The notes below the pieces were generated by a model. The model was not told where the DNA came from and did not search any database. It saw only the letters and a program-made list of their open reading frames with translations. A program made the translations under genes and the position numbers. A DNA stretch of 64,000 nt from Tepidiphilus succinatimandens (GTDB taxonomy: Bacteria > Pseudomonadota > Gammaproteobacteria > Burkholderiales > Rhodocyclaceae), in the NCBI RefSeq assembly GCF_006503695.1, contig NZ_SBIK01000011.1, positions 35,085 to 99,084 on the forward strand, given 5' to 3'. This document shows positions 1 through 8,350 of the stretch, piece after piece (the stretch's first letter is position 1; each line of letters starts with the position of its first letter).

Positions 1-909
1 GCCCGCCTGGCCGAAGCCGTGCAGCTGGTGAGCGAGGCGCGCATCGGCGTGCAGGAAGCCGCCGCCAGCCTTCGGCGCTATCTCGACGCCTTCGAGCTCG
101 ATCCGGCGCGGCTTGCCGAACTCGAACGGCGTCTTGCCGCCATCGACGAATTCGCCCGCCGTTACCGCGTGCCGCCGGAGGAACTTTTCGCCCTTGCCGA
201 GCGCTGGCGCGAGCGCCTCGCCGCTTTGGAAGAGAGCGCCGACCTCGAGCGGCTGGAGCGCGAAGCGCGCGCCGCCGAGTCGGCCTACTTCGAATCCGCC
301 CGCGCGCTCGGCGAGCGCCGGCGCGAGACGGCCGAATGGCTCTCGGCCGAAGTGAGCGCGGCAATGCAGACGCTGGCGATGAAAGGCGGGCGCTTCGATG
401 CGGCGCTCGTGCCCGGCGAGCCTGCGGCCACGGGCCTGGAGCGGGTGGAATTTCGCGTTGCCGCCAACCCGAGCCAGGCGCTCGCGCCCCTTGCCCGCGT
501 GGCCTCGGGCGGGGAACTCTCGCGCATCGGTCTGGCGATCCAGGTGATCGCCAGCCGCGCGAGCGACACGCCCACGCTCATCTTCGACGAAGTCGACGTC
601 GGCATCGGCGGCGCGGTGGCCGAGATCGTCGGCCGCTCGCTCTGGCAGCTCGGCCGCGACCGCCAGGTGCTGGCGGTGACGCACCTGCCGCAAGTGGCCG
701 CCTGGGCCGACTGGCAGCTGCGCGTATGGAAAGAGGAAGAGGGTGGTGCCATGCACACCCGCGTCGAAGCGCTCGAACCGGCCGCCCGCGTCGAGGAGAT
801 CGCCCGCATGCTGGGCGGGCTGGAAATCACCGATACGACCCGCGAGCACGCGCGGGAGCTGCTGGCGCGGCGGGGGATGAACCAGACGGAACCTCCCCCT
901 GCTGGATGA
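1..909 (+). CDS. recN: DNA repair protein RecN, C-terminal part (5' end outside window)
   Basis: This is the last 302 codons of RecN, the SMC-like ATPase of double-strand break repair; the family is about 550 residues, so the N-terminal half lies before base 1, where the frame is already open. Visible are the end of the coiled coil (rich in Ala, Glu, Arg), the ABC signature SGGELSRIG near 505-531, the Walker B and D-loop region IFDEVDVGIGG near 577-609, and the switch histidine in VTHLPQ near 676-690. The last 83 bases are overlapped on the other strand by the MntA-like gene. Identification is firm; only the start is missing. Confidence 0.95.
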   Translation, partial: ARLAEAVQLVSEARIGVQEAAASLRRYLDAFELDPARLAELERRLAAIDEFARRYRVPPEELFALAERWRERLAALEESADLERLEREARAAESAYFESARALGERRRETAEWLSAEVSAAMQTLAMKGGRFDAALVPGEPAATGLERVEFRVAANPSQALAPLARVASGGELSRIGLAIQVIASRASDTPTLIFDEVDVGIGGAVAEIVGRSLWQLGRDRQVLAVTHLPQVAAWADWQLRVWKEEEGGAMHTRVEALEPAARVEEIARMLGGLEITDTTREHARELLARRGMNQTEPPPAG

Positions 910-1213
910 CGACGTAGCCCCGTTCGATCTCCTGGCGAAACGTTTCAGGCAGGCGCGCCCAGTCCTGCACGTCGACCGAGATCGGCAGGTCGCTGTCGCG
1001 CAAGGCGCGGCGCAGCGCCGGAAGCGCCGAACAGGGGCGATGGGGGTCGAGCGGGTCGCGCACGACCAGATCGAGATCGCTTGCCGCGTGCGCGTCGCCC
1101 TTCACCCGGCTGCCGTAAGCCCAGACCTCATGGCCGGGAACGTGGCGCCGCAAAAGGGTGCGGACCTCGTCCAGATAGCGGGCGGGCAGGTCGAGGGAAG
1201 GAAGATCGGTCAT
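827..1213 (-). CDS. mntA: MntA-like minimal nucleotidyltransferase (antitoxin)
   Basis: This 128-residue protein has the minimal nucleotidyltransferase signature GS-X10-D-X-D (G34, S35, D46, D48), with a probable third acidic residue at D81. In characterised HEPN/MNT pairs MntA is the antitoxin and neutralises the HEPN toxin by transferring AMP to a tyrosine beside its active site. Its ATG overlaps the stop of the upstream HEPN gene by four bases, so the two are translationally coupled. The C-terminal 25 or so residues are Pro/Ala/Arg-rich and encoded antisense to the recN 3' end, so this tail may be a recent read-through extension. The function is assigned from motif and partner. Confidence 0.85.
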   Translation of the reverse strand: MTDLPSLDLPARYLDEVRTLLRRHVPGHEVWAYGSRVKGDAHAASDLDLVVRDPLDPHRPCSALPALRRALRDSDLPISVDVQDWARLPETFRQEIERGYVVIQQGEVPSGSSPAAPAAPARARGSYR

Positions 1214-1650
1214 GGAGTTCGATCCTCGCCCGGTTCGGTGGTAAGGCGTGATTCGAGCGCCCTGGCATCGCGCAGAAAATCGGGGATGAGCGCCAGCGTC
1301 TCCGCGACGAACGCTTCGCCGTAGTCATGGGCGGTATCGTTGCGGTTGTCCCGATAGGCGAACCAGCGCTCGGTTTCTTCGAGGGTCAAGAGACCGTGCC
1401 GGGCCGCCAGACGCAAGACGTCCTTGAAAAGCAGACTCTCGATCTGGCGGGCCGTGTGACCGTATTCCTTGAGCCGACGTTTGAGCAGTTTGAAGCAGAC
1501 TTCTTGCGAGAGTTCGAACCCCTTGACGATGGCCATGCGCAGGATTTCCCGCTCGAGCTCGTTGCCGACGCTTTCGGCATGGCGGAATCGCTCGACGGCG
1601 GCTTCCAGGGCGCGCAGAGTGGTGCGCAGATGCTCGGTGTTCAACGCCAT
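1210..1650 (-). CDS. hepT: HepT-like HEPN-domain toxin (putative RNase)
   Basis: This 146-residue all-helical protein is of the HEPN/HI0074 type. It carries the R-X4-H-X-Y motif (R103, H108, Y110, inside RNDTAHDY), the RNase active site of HepT toxins; the tyrosine is the residue AMPylated by MntA in the Shewanella system. It is immediately upstream of and overlaps mntA, so toxin comes first, as in other HepT/MntA pairs. Both catalytic residues are intact, so the toxin looks functional. About 88 bases separate it from the MFS gene upstream on the same strand; no strong promoter was recognised there. RNase activity is known for the family and inferred here. Confidence 0.85.
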   Translation of the reverse strand: MALNTEHLRTTLRALEAAVERFRHAESVGNELEREILRMAIVKGFELSQEVCFKLLKRRLKEYGHTARQIESLLFKDVLRLAARHGLLTLEETERWFAYRDNRNDTAHDYGEAFVAETLALIPDFLRDARALESRLTTEPGEDRTP

Positions 1651-1738
1651 GTCGTCTTGTCTCGCGGCGGGAATGGATGGGGATCGCTGAGGAGTGTAGC
1701 CGACTGGCTGCCATGGGGAAGAAGAAAATTCATTCCTT

Positions 1739-2932
1739 TCATTCTCTTCCGTACCGCATCAATGCCGCACCCGCCCCTGCGGCGAGTACGGCCCCCGCCA
1801 CGAATGCGGCTTCGGCGCCCCCGGTGCTCCACAGCCAGCCGGCGAGCGCGCTCGCAGCCAAGAGCGCGAGGCCCGTGAGCAGGTTGAATCCGCCGAAGGC
1901 CGTGCCGCGCAGCTCGGCCGGCGCGGCGTGCGCGATCATCTTGGCGAAGATGCCTTGCGTGGCGGCGAGGTGCGCCCCCCACAGGAGGGCGGCGAGGAAG
2001 ACCACGGTCGGGCCGCTTGCCGAGGCGAGCAGCAGGTCGGCAAGGACGAGGGCGGCGATGCCGGCAAGCAACAGGCGCTTCGTGCCTATCCGGTCGGCGG
2101 CGACGCCGGCCGGATAGGCGAGCGTGGCATAGGCGACGTTCATCGTAATCATCACCAGCGGCACCAAGCCGATGTTCAGCCCCACGTCGTGCGCGCGCAG
2201 CAGCAGGAAGGCTTCGCTGTAGCGCGCCAGCGTGAAGAGCACGCCAAGGCCCACGATCGCCCAATAGGCGCGCGGCAGGGAGAGGACCTGCCGCCAGGAG
2301 AAGGTCTCGCGCACGGCGGGCGCGGTGACGCGGGGCGGTTCGGGCACGAGCCGCACGAGCGCGAGTACGGCCAGGATCGCCGGCAGTGCCGCCACCCAGA
2401 ACACCAGCCGAATGTCACCGGCAAACCAGGCCATGAGGGCGAAGGCAAGGAGCGGTCCGACGAAGGCGCCCACCGAATCGAGCGCCTGGCGCAAACCGTA
2501 GGCCGCGCCGCGCAGCTCGTCGGGCGTGACGTCGGCGATGAGCGCGTCGCGCGGGGCTTCGCGGATCCCTTTGCCGAAACGGTCGAGCAGCCGCGCCGCC
2601 AGCACCCAGGAGACCGAGGCGGCGAGCGGGAAGAGCGGCTTGGTGAAGGCCGAGAGCGCATAGCCGGTCACCACGATGGCCTTGCGCCGGTGCAGAAAGT
2701 CCGACAGTGCTCCGGAGAAGACCTTGGTGAAGGCCACCGTGGCTTCCGCCAGACCCTCGATGAGCCCGATCGTGGCCATCGAGGCCCCCAGCACGCCCGA
2801 GAGAAAGAGCGGCAACAGGCTGTGGATCATCTCCGAGGAGATGTCCATGAAGAGCGAGGTCAGCGCCAGGCCCCACACGCTCAAAGGCAACGCGCGCAGG
2901 CCACCACGGGGGGCAGGATCAGACAAGGGCAT
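1739..2932 (-). CDS. MFS transporter
   Basis: A 397-residue major facilitator superfamily permease with roughly a dozen hydrophobic segments. Typical MFS loops are visible, including SDFLHRRKA after the second membrane segment and DRFGKGIREAPRDA in the N-terminal half. The start at 2932 was chosen because GGACGGAG lies about nine bases upstream; a longer in-frame start at 3064 would add 44 polar residues and run through the acx control region. It is divergent from acxA and shares the 272-base intergenic region with it, so involvement in acetone-related transport is possible, but the substrate cannot be told from the sequence. Confidence 0.85.
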   Translation of the reverse strand: MPLSDPAPRGGLRALPLSVWGLALTSLFMDISSEMIHSLLPLFLSGVLGASMATIGLIEGLAEATVAFTKVFSGALSDFLHRRKAIVVTGYALSAFTKPLFPLAASVSWVLAARLLDRFGKGIREAPRDALIADVTPDELRGAAYGLRQALDSVGAFVGPLLAFALMAWFAGDIRLVFWVAALPAILAVLALVRLVPEPPRVTAPAVRETFSWRQVLSLPRAYWAIVGLGVLFTLARYSEAFLLLRAHDVGLNIGLVPLVMITMNVAYATLAYPAGVAADRIGTKRLLLAGIAALVLADLLLASASGPTVVFLAALLWGAHLAATQGIFAKMIAHAAPAELRGTAFGGFNLLTGLALLAASALAGWLWSTGGAEAAFVAGAVLAAGAGAALMRYGRE

Positions 2933-2971
2933 GGGAGGGAACTCCGTCCTTTTTATCGATGATAAGGCATC

Positions 2972-3022
2972 TCGAACGCTTCTTTCGAACGGCGTCGTTC
3001 GATTCACGGATGAACCGTTCGA
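2972..3022 (+). promoter_or_regulatory. Candidate upstream activator sites for the acx promoter
   Basis: Four copies of TCGAACG or its complement lie here: forward at 2972-2978 and 2985-2991, reverse at 2996-3002 and 3016-3022. The middle two form a perfect inverted repeat with a four-base spacer (2985-3002). The array is about 110-160 bp upstream of the -24 element, the usual distance for enhancer-binding activators of sigma-54 promoters. Binding by AcxR is inferred. The sites could also serve the divergent MFS gene. Confidence 0.5.
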
Positions 3023-3130
3023 TTTTCGGACGACCAGGAATCGTTGCCTTGTGCTGTGATGCAAGAAACTAATAGTTGAATTAGCCTATATTCTGGTTGA
3101 ACTCATTGTTGCAGTGCGTCATTTCAAATG

Positions 3131-3146
3131 TGGCACGGAGCTTGCA
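3131..3146 (+). promoter_or_regulatory. Sigma-54 (-24/-12) promoter of acxABC
   Basis: TGGCACG (3131-3137) and TTGCA (3142-3146) separated by four bases match the sigma-54 consensus exactly, including the invariant GG and GC. Transcription would start near 3158, leaving a leader of about 47 bases before the acxA ATG at 3205, which is preceded by AAGGAGGAG. The sigma-54 activator gene at 10464-12473 fits this promoter. The longest open frame for acxA starts upstream of this element, so that start cannot be used. Confidence 0.9.
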
Positions 3147-3204
3147 TACAAGAAACCAGGCGTTCATTCGCGAATGCCGTTCGTCAAACAAGGAGGAGAC
3201 ACCT

Positions 3205-5376
3205 ATGGAGACCGGACAGCAGACCTCTCGAGCCGGGGGGCAGACTTCCAAAGTCCAGGTGATGGGAATCGACGCCGGCGGCACGATGACCGACACCTTT
3301 TTCGTCCGCGAGGATGGCCGCTTCGTCGTCGGCAAGGCACAGAGCAATCCCGAAGACGAGTCGCTTGCCATCTATAACTCGTCGCAGGACGCGCTCGCGC
3401 ACTGGAACCGCACCGTCGACGACGTCTATCCCGAACTCGTTACGGGCGTGTATTCCGGCACGGCGATGCTCAACCGCGTGGTGCAGCGCAAGGGGCTTGA
3501 AGTGGGGCTCATCTGCAACAAGGGCTTCGAGCACGTGCATTCGATGGGGCGAGCGATCCAGTCTTATCTCGGCTATGCCCTGGAGGAGCGCATCCATCTC
3601 AACACCCACCGCTACGACGAACCGCTCGTGCCGCTGTCGCGCACCCGGGGCGTGACCGAACGCACCGACGTGCAGGGCGAGATCGTGGTGCCCCTGCGTG
3701 AGAACGAGGTTCGCCAGGCGGTGCGGGAACTGGTCGACGCCGGTTCCAAGGCGATCGTCATCTCGCTGCTGCAATCGCACAAGAACGCGACCAACGAACG
3801 GCGTGCGCGCGATATCTGCCTCGAAGAACTCGATCGGCTTGGAGCAAAGATCCCGGTCTTCGCCTCGGTCGATTACTACCCCTCGCGCAAGGAGAGCCAC
3901 CGCACCAACACCACGGTGCTCGAAGCCTACGCCGCCGAACCCTCGCGCCAGACGCTGAAGAAAGTCAACGACCGCTTCAAGAAACACGGCGCCAAGTTCG
4001 ACCTGCGCGTGATGGCTACCCACGGCGGCACCATCAGCTGGAAAGCGAAAGAGCTCGCCCGCACCATCGTTTCCGGGCCGATCGGAGGGGTCATCGGCTC
4101 GAAACTGCTCGGCGAGAAACTGGGCTACGACAACATCGCCTGCAGTGACATCGGCGGCACCAGCTTCGACATGGCGCTCATCACCAAGGGTAACTTCGCC
4201 ATCGCCTCCGACCCGGACATGGCGAGGCTCGTGCTCTCGCTGCCGCTCGTGTCGATGGACTCGGTCGGGGCCGGGGCCGGTTCCTTCGTGCGCATCGACC
4301 CCTATAGCGGCGGCATCAAGCTCGGACCCGACAGCGCCGGTTACCGGGTGGGGACCTGCTGGCCGGAGAGCGGGCTCGATACCGTCACCGTGTCGGATTG
4401 CCACGTCGTGCTGGGGTATCTCAACCCGAACAACTTCCTCGGCGGGGCGATCAAGCTCGACGTGGAGCGCGCGCGCCAGCATCTCAAGGCGCAGATCGCC
4501 GACCCCTTGGGACTGAGCGTGGAAGACGCCGCCGCCGGCGTCATCGAATTGCTCGACCTGCACCTGCGGGACTACCTGCGCGCGACCATCAGCGGCAAGG
4601 GCTACAGCGCTACCGACTTCGTCTGCTTCTCCTACGGCGGCGCGGGGCCCGTGCACACCTATGGCTATACGCAGGGAGCGGGATTCCGCGACGTCATCAT
4701 TCCGGCCTGGGCGGCAGGGTTTTCCGCCTTCGGCTGCGCCTGCGCCGACTTCGAATACCGCTACGACAAGAGCGTCGATCTGGCCTTGCCCCAGCATGCG
4801 AGCGACACCGACAAGGTGGCCGCCTGCGCCGTGCTGATGGACGCCTGGCAGGAACTGGCCGCCAAGGTCGTCGAGGAATTCGTCATCAACGGCTTCAAGC
4901 CCGAGGATGTGATGCTGCGCCCTGGCTTCCGCATGCAGTACATGGGGCAGTTGAACGACCTGGAGATCGAGTCTCCCGTGGCGCAGGCCCGCACGGAGCA
5001 GGATTGGGACAAGATGGTGGAGGCGTTCGAGAACACGTACGGGCGGGTGTATTCCCATTCGGCCCGCTCGCCCGAGCTCGGCTTCTCGGTCACCGGCGCC
5101 ATCATGCGCGGCTACGTGGCGACGCAAAAACCCGTGCTTCCCGAAGACCCCGATGGCGGTCCGAATCCGGCGGCGGAAGCGAAACTCGGTACGCGCCCAT
5201 TTTATCGTCACCACAAGTGGGCCGAGGCGACGATCTGGAAGATGGAAGCGCTCAAGCCCGGAAACCGTATCACCGGGCCGGCCATCATCGAGTCGGATGC
5301 CACCACCCTGGTCGTTCCAACTGGGTTTGAAGTGCGGCTCGACAAGCACCGCCTGTTCCATCTGAAAGAAATCTGA
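3205..5376 (+). CDS. acxA: Acetone carboxylase, beta subunit
   Basis: This 723-residue protein belongs to the hydantoinase/oxoprolinase HyuA family. Acetone carboxylase is a cytoplasmic alpha2beta2gamma2 enzyme that converts acetone and bicarbonate to acetoacetate at the cost of ATP; the beta subunit carries the actin-like ATP-binding fold. A phosphate-binding loop GIDAGGTMTDT is at residues 21-31 and a second glycine-rich loop SDIGGTSFD lies about 310 residues in. The start at 3205 follows AAGGAGGAG and lies downstream of the sigma-54 promoter. acxB begins 13 bases after the stop and acxC follows, the same order as in Xanthobacter. Family members also include acetophenone carboxylases and hydantoinases; the gamma subunit downstream favours acetone. 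Confidence 0.93.
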   Translation: METGQQTSRAGGQTSKVQVMGIDAGGTMTDTFFVREDGRFVVGKAQSNPEDESLAIYNSSQDALAHWNRTVDDVYPELVTGVYSGTAMLNRVVQRKGLEVGLICNKGFEHVHSMGRAIQSYLGYALEERIHLNTHRYDEPLVPLSRTRGVTERTDVQGEIVVPLRENEVRQAVRELVDAGSKAIVISLLQSHKNATNERRARDICLEELDRLGAKIPVFASVDYYPSRKESHRTNTTVLEAYAAEPSRQTLKKVNDRFKKHGAKFDLRVMATHGGTISWKAKELARTIVSGPIGGVIGSKLLGEKLGYDNIACSDIGGTSFDMALITKGNFAIASDPDMARLVLSLPLVSMDSVGAGAGSFVRIDPYSGGIKLGPDSAGYRVGTCWPESGLDTVTVSDCHVVLGYLNPNNFLGGAIKLDVERARQHLKAQIADPLGLSVEDAAAGVIELLDLHLRDYLRATISGKGYSATDFVCFSYGGAGPVHTYGYTQGAGFRDVIIPAWAAGFSAFGCACADFEYRYDKSVDLALPQHASDTDKVAACAVLMDAWQELAAKVVEEFVINGFKPEDVMLRPGFRMQYMGQLNDLEIESPVAQARTEQDWDKMVEAFENTYGRVYSHSARSPELGFSVTGAIMRGYVATQKPVLPEDPDGGPNPAAEAKLGTRPFYRHHKWAEATIWKMEALKPGNRITGPAIIESDATTLVVPTGFEVRLDKHRLFHLKEI

Positions 5377-5389
5377 GGAGGAGACATCC

Positions 5390-7714
5390 ATGAACATCAT
5401 GAACCCGAACGCGACCCGGGCCGGCAGCTTGCTAGGCAACGGCATGACCTTGAAGCAGTTCCGCGACGGCATTCTCGAGCGTACCGCCAAGAGTGGCCAT
5501 TACAACGGCCTCAAGAAGCTCGAGTTGCGCGAGAGCGACCCGATCCGCTATGAGAAGCTCTTCTCCAAACTGCGCGGCGGCTTGGTGCATGCCCGCGAGA
5601 CGGCGAAGAAGATCGCCGCAAGCCCCATCGTCGAGCAGGAAGGGGAACTGTGCTTCACCCTCTACAACCCGGCCGGCGACTGCGTGCTCACCTCCACCGG
5701 CATCATCATCCACGTCGGCACCATGGGCGCGGCGATCAAGTACATGATCGAGAACGACTGGGAGAGCAATCCCGGCATCAACCCCGGGGACATGTTCACC
5801 AACAACGATTGTTCGATCGGCAACGTGCACCCTTGCGACATCGCCACCATCGTACCGATTTTCGCGCACGGCAAACTCGTGGGCTGGGTGGGCGGCGTGA
5901 CGCACGTGATCGACACAGGGTCGATCTCCCCCGGATCGATGTCGACGGGACAGGTGTCGCGCTTCGGCGATGGCTACATGGCCACTTGCCGCAAGACCGG
6001 CGTCAACGACGTACCGCTGCGCGACTGGCTGCACGAGAGCCAGCGCTCGATCCGCACGCCGAAGTACTGGATCCTCGATGAGCGCACCCGCATCGCCGGC
6101 TGCCACATGGTGCGAGCACTCGTGGAAGAAGTGATCGAGGAAGAGGGGCTGGATGCCTACGAGCAGTTCTCGTATGAAGTCATCGAAGAGGGGCGGCGAG
6201 GTCTGCAGAACCGCATCAAGGCGATGACCATCCCCGGCAAGTACCGCACCGTGGCCTTCGTCGACGTCCCCTATGCGCATCCCGACGTCCAAACCCCTTC
6301 CGAGTATGCAAAAATCGATACCATCATGCATTCGCCGTGCGAGATGACGGTGCGTGCCGACGGATCGTGGAAACTCGATTTCGAAGGGGCGAGCCGCTGG
6401 GGCTGGCATAGCTACAACGCCAACCAGGTCGCCTTCACCAGCGGCATCTGGGTGATGATGACCCAGACGCTGGTGCCGACGCAGCGCATCAACGACGGCG
6501 CCTATTACGGTACCGAGTTCCGTTTGCCCAAGGGAACGTGGATGAACCCGGACGATCGGCGCACGGGCCACGCCTACGCCTGGCACTTCCTCGTCTCGGG
6601 CTGGAGCGCGCTGTGGCGGGCGCTGTCGCACGGCTACTTCAGCCGGGGCTATCTGGAGGAAGTCAACTCTGGCAACGCCAACACCGCCAACTGGCTGCAA
6701 GGTGGTGGGATCAACCAAGAAGGGGAGGTGCACGCGGTCAATAGCTTCGAGTCGGCCGCTTGCGGCACCGGCGCCTGCGCGATCAAGGACGGGCTCAACC
6801 ACGCCGCGGCGATCTGGAACCCCGAAGGCGACATGGGCGACATCGAGATCTGGGAGATGGCCGAGCCGCTCCTCTATCTCGGGCGCAACGTCAAGGCCAA
6901 CTCCGGCGGCTACGGCAAATACCGCGGTGGTTGCGGCTTCGAGACGCTGCGCATGGTCTGGAAGGCCAAGGACTGGACCATGTATTTCATGGGCAACGGC
7001 TACATGAACAGTGACTGGGGCCTGATGGGCGGCTACCCCTCGGCGACCGGCTACCGCTTCGAGGCGCACAAGACCGGCCTCAAGGAGCGGATCACGACCA
7101 ACGACTCGCTGCCTCTGGGTGCCGACCTCAACCCCAGCGCTTATGCCTACGAAAAGCACATCGATGCCACCGCCCGCGTCAAACGCGACAAGCAGGCGAT
7201 GACCACCGAGAAATGCTTCGAGGACTACGATCTCTACCTCAACTATCTGCGCGGTGGTCCTGGCTTCGGCGATCCGCTCGATCGCGACCCTGCGGCGATC
7301 GCCAACGATCTCAATCATGGGTTTTTGCTGCCGGAATATGCGCGCAAAGTCTATGGTGCGGTATTGCTGCAAAACGAAAAAGGCGTGTGGTCGGTCGACG
7401 CCGAGAAGACGAAGACCCGCCGCGCCGAGATCCGCAAGGAGCGCCTGCGCCGCGCCGTGCCGGTGAAAACGTGGATGCGAGACGAGCGCGAGCGCATCGT
7501 CACCAAGCACGCGAGCCTGCCGGTGCGCCACATGTACGCGACGAGCTTCGGACTGTCGAAGAAGTTCTACGCTGAATTCAAGAAATTCTGGGATCTCCCG
7601 GCCGATTGGGAACTCACCGAGGATGAACTAGGGGTGCCATCCTACGGTTCCCGTTACCGGATGGACCTCAGCAAGCTGCCCGACGTGCATCCGGTGGTCC
7701 TGGTGGAAGAATGA
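5390..7714 (+). CDS. acxB: Acetone carboxylase, alpha subunit
   Basis: This 774-residue protein is of the HyuB (hydantoinase B/oxoprolinase) family. In acetone carboxylase the alpha subunit holds the metal-dependent carboxylation site where enolised acetone meets the activated carboxyl group. It includes the family loop around FTNNDCSIGNVHPCD with conserved Asn, Asp and His residues that are candidate metal ligands. It has a strong GGAGGAG site before the ATG and sits 13 bases after acxA, so the two are cotranscribed. Length and partners match the characterised enzymes. No damage was seen. Confidence 0.93.
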   Translation: MNIMNPNATRAGSLLGNGMTLKQFRDGILERTAKSGHYNGLKKLELRESDPIRYEKLFSKLRGGLVHARETAKKIAASPIVEQEGELCFTLYNPAGDCVLTSTGIIIHVGTMGAAIKYMIENDWESNPGINPGDMFTNNDCSIGNVHPCDIATIVPIFAHGKLVGWVGGVTHVIDTGSISPGSMSTGQVSRFGDGYMATCRKTGVNDVPLRDWLHESQRSIRTPKYWILDERTRIAGCHMVRALVEEVIEEEGLDAYEQFSYEVIEEGRRGLQNRIKAMTIPGKYRTVAFVDVPYAHPDVQTPSEYAKIDTIMHSPCEMTVRADGSWKLDFEGASRWGWHSYNANQVAFTSGIWVMMTQTLVPTQRINDGAYYGTEFRLPKGTWMNPDDRRTGHAYAWHFLVSGWSALWRALSHGYFSRGYLEEVNSGNANTANWLQGGGINQEGEVHAVNSFESAACGTGACAIKDGLNHAAAIWNPEGDMGDIEIWEMAEPLLYLGRNVKANSGGYGKYRGGCGFETLRMVWKAKDWTMYFMGNGYMNSDWGLMGGYPSATGYRFEAHKTGLKERITTNDSLPLGADLNPSAYAYEKHIDATARVKRDKQAMTTEKCFEDYDLYLNYLRGGPGFGDPLDRDPAAIANDLNHGFLLPEYARKVYGAVLLQNEKGVWSVDAEKTKTRRAEIRKERLRRAVPVKTWMRDERERIVTKHASLPVRHMYATSFGLSKKFYAEFKKFWDLPADWELTEDELGVPSYGSRYRMDLSKLPDVHPVVLVEE

Positions 7715-7724
7715 GGCGAGAGAA

Positions 7725-7747
7725 GGCGGAGGAATGAGCCCTCCGCC
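7725..7747 (+). repeat. Intercistronic hairpin between acxB and acxC
   Basis: GGCGGAGG (7725-7732) and CCTCCGCC (7740-7747) form a perfect eight-base-pair stem with a seven-base loop. There is no T tract, so it is not an intrinsic terminator. It may stabilise the upstream message or set the acxB:acxC ratio; this is inference. Confidence 0.55.
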
Positions 7748-7765
7748 AACGAAACGAGGAGACGA

Positions 7766-8281
7766 ATGATGGCAACGACTTACACGAAAGAGCAGATCGA
7801 GAAACTCATCGACGGCCGGCTGGACTGGGATACGACCTTCCGCATGCTGGCGATGCCCAAGGACCCGGAGCGCTTCGAACTCTACGTCGGGGTGCTGCAG
7901 GAGCGGCTCGGCTGGAAAGACAAGATCATCCTGCCTCTGGGGCCGCATCTCTACATCGTGCAAAACGCTGCCGACAAGCGCTGGGTGATCAAGTGCGACT
8001 GCGGCCATGAATTCTGCGACTACCGCCAGAACTGGAAGATGCACGCCGTCATCTACGTGCGCGACACGGAAGAGGCACTCACCGAGATCTATCCCAAGCT
8101 GATGGCGCCGGACCCGGCCTGGCAAGTGTATCGCGAGTACTACTGCCCCGAGTGCGGCACGCTGCACGACGTGGAGGCGCCCACGCCGTGGTATCCGGTG
8201 ATCCATGACTTCGAGCCGGACATCGAGGCGTTCTATAAAGAATGGCTGGGGCTGCCGGTGCCGGAGCGGGCGGCCGCCTGA
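7766..8281 (+). CDS. acxC: Acetone carboxylase, gamma subunit
   Basis: This 171-residue protein is the small subunit specific to acetone carboxylases. It carries two cysteine clusters, CDCGHEFC near residue 75 and CPEC near residue 127, which look like a zinc site. Its presence separates acetone carboxylase from two-subunit hydantoinases. The frame opens with two adjacent ATGs (7766 and 7769) after GAGGAGACGA, so either may be used. It is 51 bases after acxB, separated by a hairpin, and 69 bases before the acyl-CoA synthetase gene. Confidence 0.92.
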   Translation: MMATTYTKEQIEKLIDGRLDWDTTFRMLAMPKDPERFELYVGVLQERLGWKDKIILPLGPHLYIVQNAADKRWVIKCDCGHEFCDYRQNWKMHAVIYVRDTEEALTEIYPKLMAPDPAWQVYREYYCPECGTLHDVEAPTPWYPVIHDFEPDIEAFYKEWLGLPVPERAAA

Positions 8282-8350
8282 GATGCAAGGGAAAGGCGTG
8301 CGCGGTGCAATGCCGCGTGCGCCGACCCGAACAAGAAAGGGAGGGGGACG

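Noticed and set aside
3097..3204. N-terminal extension of acxA by 36 codons
   Set aside because: It includes the sigma-54 promoter and would start upstream of the transcription start; the ATG at 3205 has the strong ribosome site.
3184..5490. Long open antisense frame opposite acxA
   Set aside because: It mirrors the codon pattern of acxA in a high-GC genome, has no family features or ribosome site, and covers the sigma-54 promoter leader.
5432..7531. Long open antisense frame opposite acxB
   Set aside because: Composition is His/Val/Asp-rich, as expected of a shadow frame; no recognisable domain.
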